Positions 59,135 through 64,000 of a DNA stretch of 64,000 nucleotides are shown here, one piece after another. Source of the DNA: Stictocephala bisonia (lineage: Eukaryota; Arthropoda; Insecta; Hemiptera; Membracidae); NCBI GenBank assembly GCA_035578905.1, contig JAQJVL010000245.1:1131001-1195000 (forward strand), read 5' to 3'. Position numbers and translations under genes: made by a program. Below the pieces are notes generated by a model that did not search any database, had not been told where the DNA came from, and worked only from the letters and a program-made list of their open reading frames with translations. Each line of letters starts with the position of its first letter. Position 1 is the stretch's first letter.

Positions 59135-59585
59135 CTTCGTACGTGTATGGGTGGGTCAACAACAGAGAACATAATTATATCTGTGGGCGAGTGGCTCAAT
59201 GTCACTGTGCTTGTATGAGTTGGTAGGGGGTTAATACCACAGTATGTGTTTGGGATTGTGGGTGGGTAAAAACCACTGTTTCTGTATGGATGGGGGAGTG
59301 GCTCAGTATCACTGTACTTGTATGATAATACTACAGTATGTGTTTGGGATTGTGGGTGGGTCAAACCCACTGTTTGTGTATGGATGGGCGAGTGGCTCAA
59401 TATCACTGTACTTGTATGGGTTGGTAGGGGGTTAATACTACAGTATGTTTTTGGGATTGTGGGTGGGTCAAAACCACTGTTTATGTATGGATGGGCGAGT
59501 GGGTAATTACCATTGTATCTATATAGGTAGGTGAGTGGGCCAAATACCACTCTACGCTTAGGGTGGGTGGCCATTACCGTGTACG
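59135..59585 (+). repeat. ~36-bp G/T-rich minisatellite in 94-107-bp blocks
   Basis: Subunits such as tgtatggatgggcgagtggc and tcaatatcactgtacttgta alternate with gggattgtgggtgggtcaaa and ggttggtagggggttaatac. The larger blocks start at 59251, 59345 and 59452. A 170-codon minus-strand frame crosses it and is an artefact of the repeat. Confidence 0.85.
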
Positions 59586-59929
59586 GCAGGTTAGACGGCC
59601 AACAAAATGAATTAAAGTCCTGATGTTTTGACAAGAATAAATTACTCTATTAGATCTATTATATATTTAATGATACCTGTACAATCCAGATCAAGTTTTA
59701 GTGGAATTGACCTTAACTTCATTAAAACTGTTATACGTCTGTTAAACTGAAATTATTATTAATACATTTATTTAACCATATAACTAGAGCACAGGTGCCA
59801 ACAGAATTAAAACATAACATTTTTGCACATGAACGGCTCACTCTCCTAGGTCCATTACAGACCAGAAAATATAATAATATCTGTTGAATAGACATAGAAT
59901 TTTATGGGTATTGACCTGTACCTTTAATT
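59586..59929. other. AT-rich stretch, nothing recognised
   Basis: The segment attaatacatttatttaacc near 59759 resembles attaatacacatattcaacc at 59096, so a little sequence is duplicated on both sides of the minisatellite. Confidence 0.35.
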
Positions 59930-60807
59930 AAAAATATTTAGACATACCTGTCAACAGTTCAAAATGAGGTGAAGAAGTTTTATTTTCTCACGACATGTTT
60001 CGATATAAATATCTTTGTTTGATCAGTTACAAACAAAGATCTACGTTTACACAGCATATTATTGACCAAAATCATTATATACGGAAATAAAAGATGATCT
60101 TGAAATTTTATATATATGCCACAAAAGCAATAAATTGGACACAATTGAAGAATTCGAAGTATATAAACGTATGAAAATTTATAATAATGAAACTATTTTA
60201 ACTGAGAAACTACGATTTAGCTCTCTCATTGTATTATTAATTTCATAATTGATAATCTCAGAAAACCAGCTGACTTCAAAGAGCAGTGACAATATGTCTC
60301 CCCTACATCCTACATTCAGTCACCATGGAAACATTTAATATTTTTTTATTAAATTAACATATCTGTATTGTTTTTGAAATTTTTTAATGATGGAGTATCA
60401 GATGAGGGAGACAAAGGTAGTTGGACATTTGCCATCATTACGTGAAAATTACTAATCATGACGTTTCGATTTGGTAAAACCCAAACCTTTTTCAAGTGCT
60501 TTTAGTTTTTAGCACTTGAAAAAGGTTTGGGTTTTACCAAATCGAAACGTCGTGATTGGTAATTTTCACGTAATGATGGCAAATGTCCAACTACCTTTGT
60601 CTCCCTCATATCTATATTGGTTGTTCTTTTTATTTTCTACATTTTAATTTTTTATGGTTTATTTTATTTTTTTATGTTCAGTTTTGTAAAGTTATCAAAA
60701 TGTTTCTTGTACACCTGAAGATGATATATTTATATCTAAACATGTCGTGAGAAAATAAAACTTCTCCGCTTCATTTTGGACTGTTGACAGATACGTCTAA
60801 ATATTAA
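59930..60807. mobile_element. Inverted-repeat element with nested palindrome, possibly Penelope-related
   Basis: The outer arms 59930-60017 and 60720-60807 are inverted repeats sharing gtcaacag, aaaatga, gaagttttattttctcacga and catgttt. Both arms contain a motif of the type GAAACATGTCGTGAG. The right arm together with its flank (60703-60754) can fold like a type-I hammerhead ribozyme with one core base changed. Penelope-like retroelements are known to carry hammerhead ribozymes in their terminal repeats. No reverse transcriptase or GIY-YIG endonuclease frame is present. Confidence 0.5.
60403..60608. repeat. 206-bp near-perfect palindrome, 98-bp arms
   Basis: Arms 60403-60500 and 60511-60608 are reverse complements with only a few mismatches (for example actaatcatgacg against accaatcacgacg), around a 10-base loop, tttagttttt. 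Words: gacaaaggtagttggacatt, gccatcattacgtgaaaatt, cgatttggtaaaacccaaac and ctttttcaagtgct. It would form a strong cruciform or RNA hairpin. Confidence 0.95.
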
Positions 60808-60964
60808 TAGTTCATGGGTTGTATACTATGAATTCTTATACCTTTCATGACACTACAAAAGCTTTTATTATACTCTAGTTGGTCGGTTCAAAATTCACAG
60901 TTCAATAGCAAGTAAATAGCAGAGTCATAACAAATGTTTCTCAGCTGATAGCATCCGGCTGTAT

Positions 60965-61075
60965 GAGACAATACCACTGTACTTGTATGGGCTGGTGGGC
61001 TGGTTGGTCAAAACCCAAACCACTGACACATTGTACGTGTTTGGGTGGATGGGTCAATACTACTGTATTTGCTTA
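60965..61075 (+). repeat. G/T-rich minisatellite, few units
   Basis: accactgtacttgtatgggc, tggttggtcaaaacccaaac and gtacgtgtttgggtggatgg: the same unit family as 59135-59585, about three copies. Confidence 0.7.
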
Positions 61076-61369
61076 TTGAGTTTTGCTTAGCTTAAAAAAA
61101 ACATTTATTGTTTTACTCTCCGATGATCCTGATATCTAAAGGTTGAGCGATTTGATTTGTTCACTAGACTAAAATTGCTTATTTAGTTTTCCAAATCATG
61201 GAACAAAAATCCCATCAGAGTTGAAATCAACACCAAATGTGTGTATATTGTATAAGTATTATTTTTTATTAGTACAGACCTTAGGTCAATATGTTAACCA
61301 ATGTCTAAAACATGATGTAATATAAGACCATGAAGTACCAACAATTATCAGGTTTAACCTCCCTTAAAG
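61076..61369. other. AT-rich spacer
   Basis: Nothing recognised. Confidence 0.4.
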
Positions 61370-61670
61370 GTTACCGTCGACGCAAACACCACTAGAGAAG
61401 TCTGGGGTGCCCATGTTGGGTGGTAGTCAGTGTTCAGATGCTGTGAAGGGGAGATAACTGAGTATAAGGCTTGTCAGTTAGCTGAAAATCATACCAATAA
61501 TACGTGGTTATGATTCCTCGTAAAGCTGCAAGATCTCTTTGTTGCCCTGGATATTGGACTATTAATAAATGAACCTTTCTGAGGAACAGTCGAGCTCAGT
61601 TAGTAACCAGACTACACTCATCCACACTCATATCATTAAAATACTCACAAGTTGTGTCGGCATCTTATAT
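61370..61670 (+). repeat. Rep-A copy, 5'-truncated
   Basis: Starts at ggttaccgtcgacgcaaaca, then agaagtctggggtgcccatg, tgaagggg, gataactgagtataaggctt, tacgtggttatgattcctcg, tattggactattaataaatg, gaggaacagtcgagctcagt and cacaagttgtgtcggcatct. It ends about 70 bp before the next minisatellite. Confidence 0.85.
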
Positions 61671-61724
61671 GTAAGAATCTTATGTACAATATCTAAAAGT
61701 ATTCGTCAGTTTTGGGAGACTGAC

Positions 61725-61945
61725 CTATCCACCCTGTGGACAATGTGACTCACACTGATCCACCCACCTCCCTGTGGACACAAATACTGATATTGACCTA
61801 CCCACCCACCTACCCTTTGGTTTTATACGACTGAAACTATCAGTATTGCTGATTCACCGTAACTATACATATTTACCCACCCACATTTTTTACACACGAT
61901 CAATATCTACGCACCCCCACCCAACCTGAGGGCACACATGTATCC
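61725..61945 (-). repeat. G/T-rich minisatellite, minus orientation
   Basis: The plus strand is C-rich: tccaccctgtggacaatgtg, tgatccacccacctccctgt, tattgacctacccacccacc and tacgcacccccacccaacct. The reverse complement resembles the gggtgggtcaatacca units at 59135-59585. Confidence 0.65.
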
Positions 61946-62114
61946 TATCCTGAACCAAAATGTACTTAAAGACACACTACTTAAAATACTGACAATTATC
62001 AGCTTTTATCTCACTTATAGAATATATCGAAAAATATTTGTCGGTTTTTGGATCATAAAATAGGACTGAAAATCATTTCTTCTTCAATTACACTTGTAAT
62101 TTATTGGTGTTAGG

Positions 62115-62755
62115 TGTTAGAAAACAAAATATGTTGCGCGTATCTAAAACAAAATATGTTTCGCGTATCTAAAACAAAATAAGTTGCGCCTATCTAAAAC
62201 AAATTATGTTGCGCGTATCTAAAACAAAATACTTTTCGCGTATCTAAAACAAAATATGTTGCGCGTATCTAAAACAAAATTTGTTGCGCGTATCTAAAAC
62301 AAAATATGTTGTGCGTATCTAAATTCAAATTCAAAATTCTTTATTCATAATTGTTTGTACACATATACAAAGAATAGCGTCTTAATACTTAAATGCTTAA
62401 ACTAAAATAAAACTACGAGATACATGACTATAAAAAATAAAACAAATAATAACAATAATGGGACTTATTGAATTTATTGGAAGACCAGGCTCTCAGTACT
62501 CAAGAACAAAAATATTCATTAATTGAATAGAGTGCTTTTTCAGTGAGATATCTTTTTATTTTGATTTCAAAACTTTTCGCATTATTTTCAAGCTTAATCT
62601 AAAACAAAATATGTTGCCCGTATCTAAAACAAAATATGTTGCGCGTATCTAAAACAAAATTTGTTGCGCGTATCTAAAACAAAATATGTTGTGCGTATCT
62701 AAAACAAAATATGTTGCGCATATCTAAAACAAAATATGTTGCGCGTATCTAAAAC
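62115..62755 (+). repeat. 25-bp minisatellite split by an insertion
   Basis: Unit aaaacaaaatatgttgcgcg plus tatct (25 bp). About 8 units lie left (62115-62323) and about 6 right (62597-62755) of a 273-bp insertion. No open frame. Confidence 0.93.
62324..62596 (-). mobile_element. 5'-truncated LINE 3' end inserted in the minisatellite
   Basis: On the minus strand it ends aataaagaattttgaatttg then aatt, the 3' end typical of some insect CR1/Jockey-type LINEs. The 7-base word atctaaa flanks it directly on both sides (62317-62323 and 62597-62603), a target-site duplication. No coding sequence is left in the 273 bp. Confidence 0.7.
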
Positions 62756-64000
62756 ATCTGTGCTACCCTTAAAACATATAATAATACCTAAAATAAGAAC
62801 TAATTTTTAAAATCCGAAACATGGATACTTTTAAGAAAGGGTCATTTAGTACAGACACTTTATATCTAAAAGAAAAGAATAGCTTCTACCCGGGGAATTT
62901 GTTTACTATAAAATAGAGTTGGAGGGAAAATTCTCTTGTAGCAAAGTATGATCAAAGCTTCCTTTGTGGTCCCTGTAGACTGAACATCGTAAACGTGGTT
63001 TACTGGAATCGATTACCATCATTGTTGTACCTTCTTTTATAAATAATAAATAAACCTTTTGCTGTGTGATGTTTCGTTTTTTTCTTTTTTTTCTAACAGT
63101 ATATAGCTTTTTTAACAGGTTTTTTTAAAGGTTATTATTAAGTTCCCTATCATCTAACAAGATCTGAAATTGTTTTCCTAAAATGGGTGAGCAATCTACT
63201 ACATGATTGTTTTTTGTATTATTTAAAAATACTATGCTTTTTACTGTACGGAAATCACGGATTTCACCAAAAAATTTAAAAAAAGTTAAATTGAATTTAA
63301 AAACATAAAATTAATGCCACAAATATTATAAGCTTTTCATACTTCTATTAATTTAAATAGTATATTAATCGTCTCTTTTAGTCTTAATGTTTTTGCACTG
63401 AATACGATTTTAAAAACTATATAGATATATAATAATTATTTCTTGAGATTATATAACGGATAAATCACAATCGCGGTGAACCGTGACTAGCGACCTTTAC
63501 GCGATCATTATAAACACCTACAACTAAAAAAAAAAAAAAAAAAAACTTAATTTACCTATATTCCTACCAAATGGACGGTTCAACATTAATTACGAATTTG
63601 TTGAGTAAATAGAAATTTAAGATAAGTTAGGTTATGTTTTATTTTTCGAAAATAAAATATTAGGAAAAGTAAATTTTTCCAGCTGAAAAATTAACTTTAT
63701 TGAAAAATCAACGATAAATTGTGTTCGGTATATAATACTTGTAAAATAAAAAGCTTGAAAAATAAATATTTCTAAAAAAAATTAGGTGTTTCAGTATGAA
63801 ATAATATACATACTTTTTAATTTTTCGGTAAAATACGAGTTTTTCGCTGTTGATATAAATTCGTATACTCCTCAAGTGATATAAATTCAATTCAGCAATT
63901 TTTCAACAAGAAACTGTTTTTACACAAATGTTGAGAAATTTCATAGTTACCATTTTAAAAATAAAGGCTTCATAATAAGGCAGAACCCTTAAAAGTAGAA
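62756..64000. other. AT-rich stretch, no gene seen
   Basis: Holds a possible element end at 62960-63080 (see 57006-57250), a 20-base poly-A at 63526-63545, and AT-rich sequence to the window edge. A 60-codon minus-strand frame at 63708 is rich in Y, I, K and F and featureless. Confidence 0.4.

Noticed and set aside
59122..59634. 170-codon minus-strand frame
   Set aside because: Covers the G/T-rich minisatellite and reads as repeated TVGLTHP-like words. No other coding sign.

Overview
The window is nuclear DNA from a eukaryote, most likely an insect; a hemipteran would fit but the sequence does not prove it. The base composition is strongly AT-rich. It holds runs of the insect telomere-type word TTAGG, tRNA-derived SINEs, decayed DNA transposons and LINEs, and many minisatellites. 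There are no bacterial-style operons, no intact tRNA or rRNA genes and no complete protein-coding gene. Nearly all long open frames lie inside tandem arrays whose unit length is a multiple of three; they are open by chance, often on both strands.

Layout. 1-3.9 kb: AT-rich, one dispersed 'Rep-A' copy and a small GC-rich island. 3.9-6.0 kb: 95-bp array with an 8-unit (760-bp) higher-order duplication. 6.2-7.3 kb: decayed mariner-like element with ~350-bp inverted repeats. 9.2-11.1 kb: SINE, 5S-rRNA-derived block and two related GTAGTGCAGTGATT arrays. 11.8-12.8 kb: inverted-repeat element flanked by a 14-bp direct repeat, with a SINE inside. 14.8-16.6 kb: 35-bp array. 22.9-24.1 kb: SINE next to the best gene candidate, a minus-strand first coding exon for a signal peptide (23126-23201) with a GC-rich upstream region. 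25.4-26.6 kb: nested mobile elements and a Crypton-type tyrosine recombinase remnant. 27-31.7 kb: Rep-A copies, a TA-flanked MITE and SINE-like pieces. 31.9-33.2 kb: G-rich 24-bp array. 34.7-36.0 kb: 114-bp array. 39.8-40.3 kb: 39-bp array. 40.7-47.1 kb: a 6.4-kb satellite of about 60 copies (~101 and ~108 bp). 49.1-49.9 kb: LINE reverse-transcriptase remnant and a tRNA-like SINE. 52.2-52.9 kb: 21-bp array. 53-56 kb: Rep-A copies. 59-62 kb: G/T-rich minisatellites around a nested palindrome with hammerhead-like sequence. 62.1-62.8 kb: 25-bp array split by a LINE 3' end with target-site duplication.

About a quarter of the window is tandem repeat, and several arrays lie within 35-215 bp of a Rep-A/Rep-B copy. 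The region behaves as intergenic or long-intron DNA. If the exon at 23.1 kb is real, everything to its left may be its first intron. All family names come from motifs read by eye; no database search was possible.
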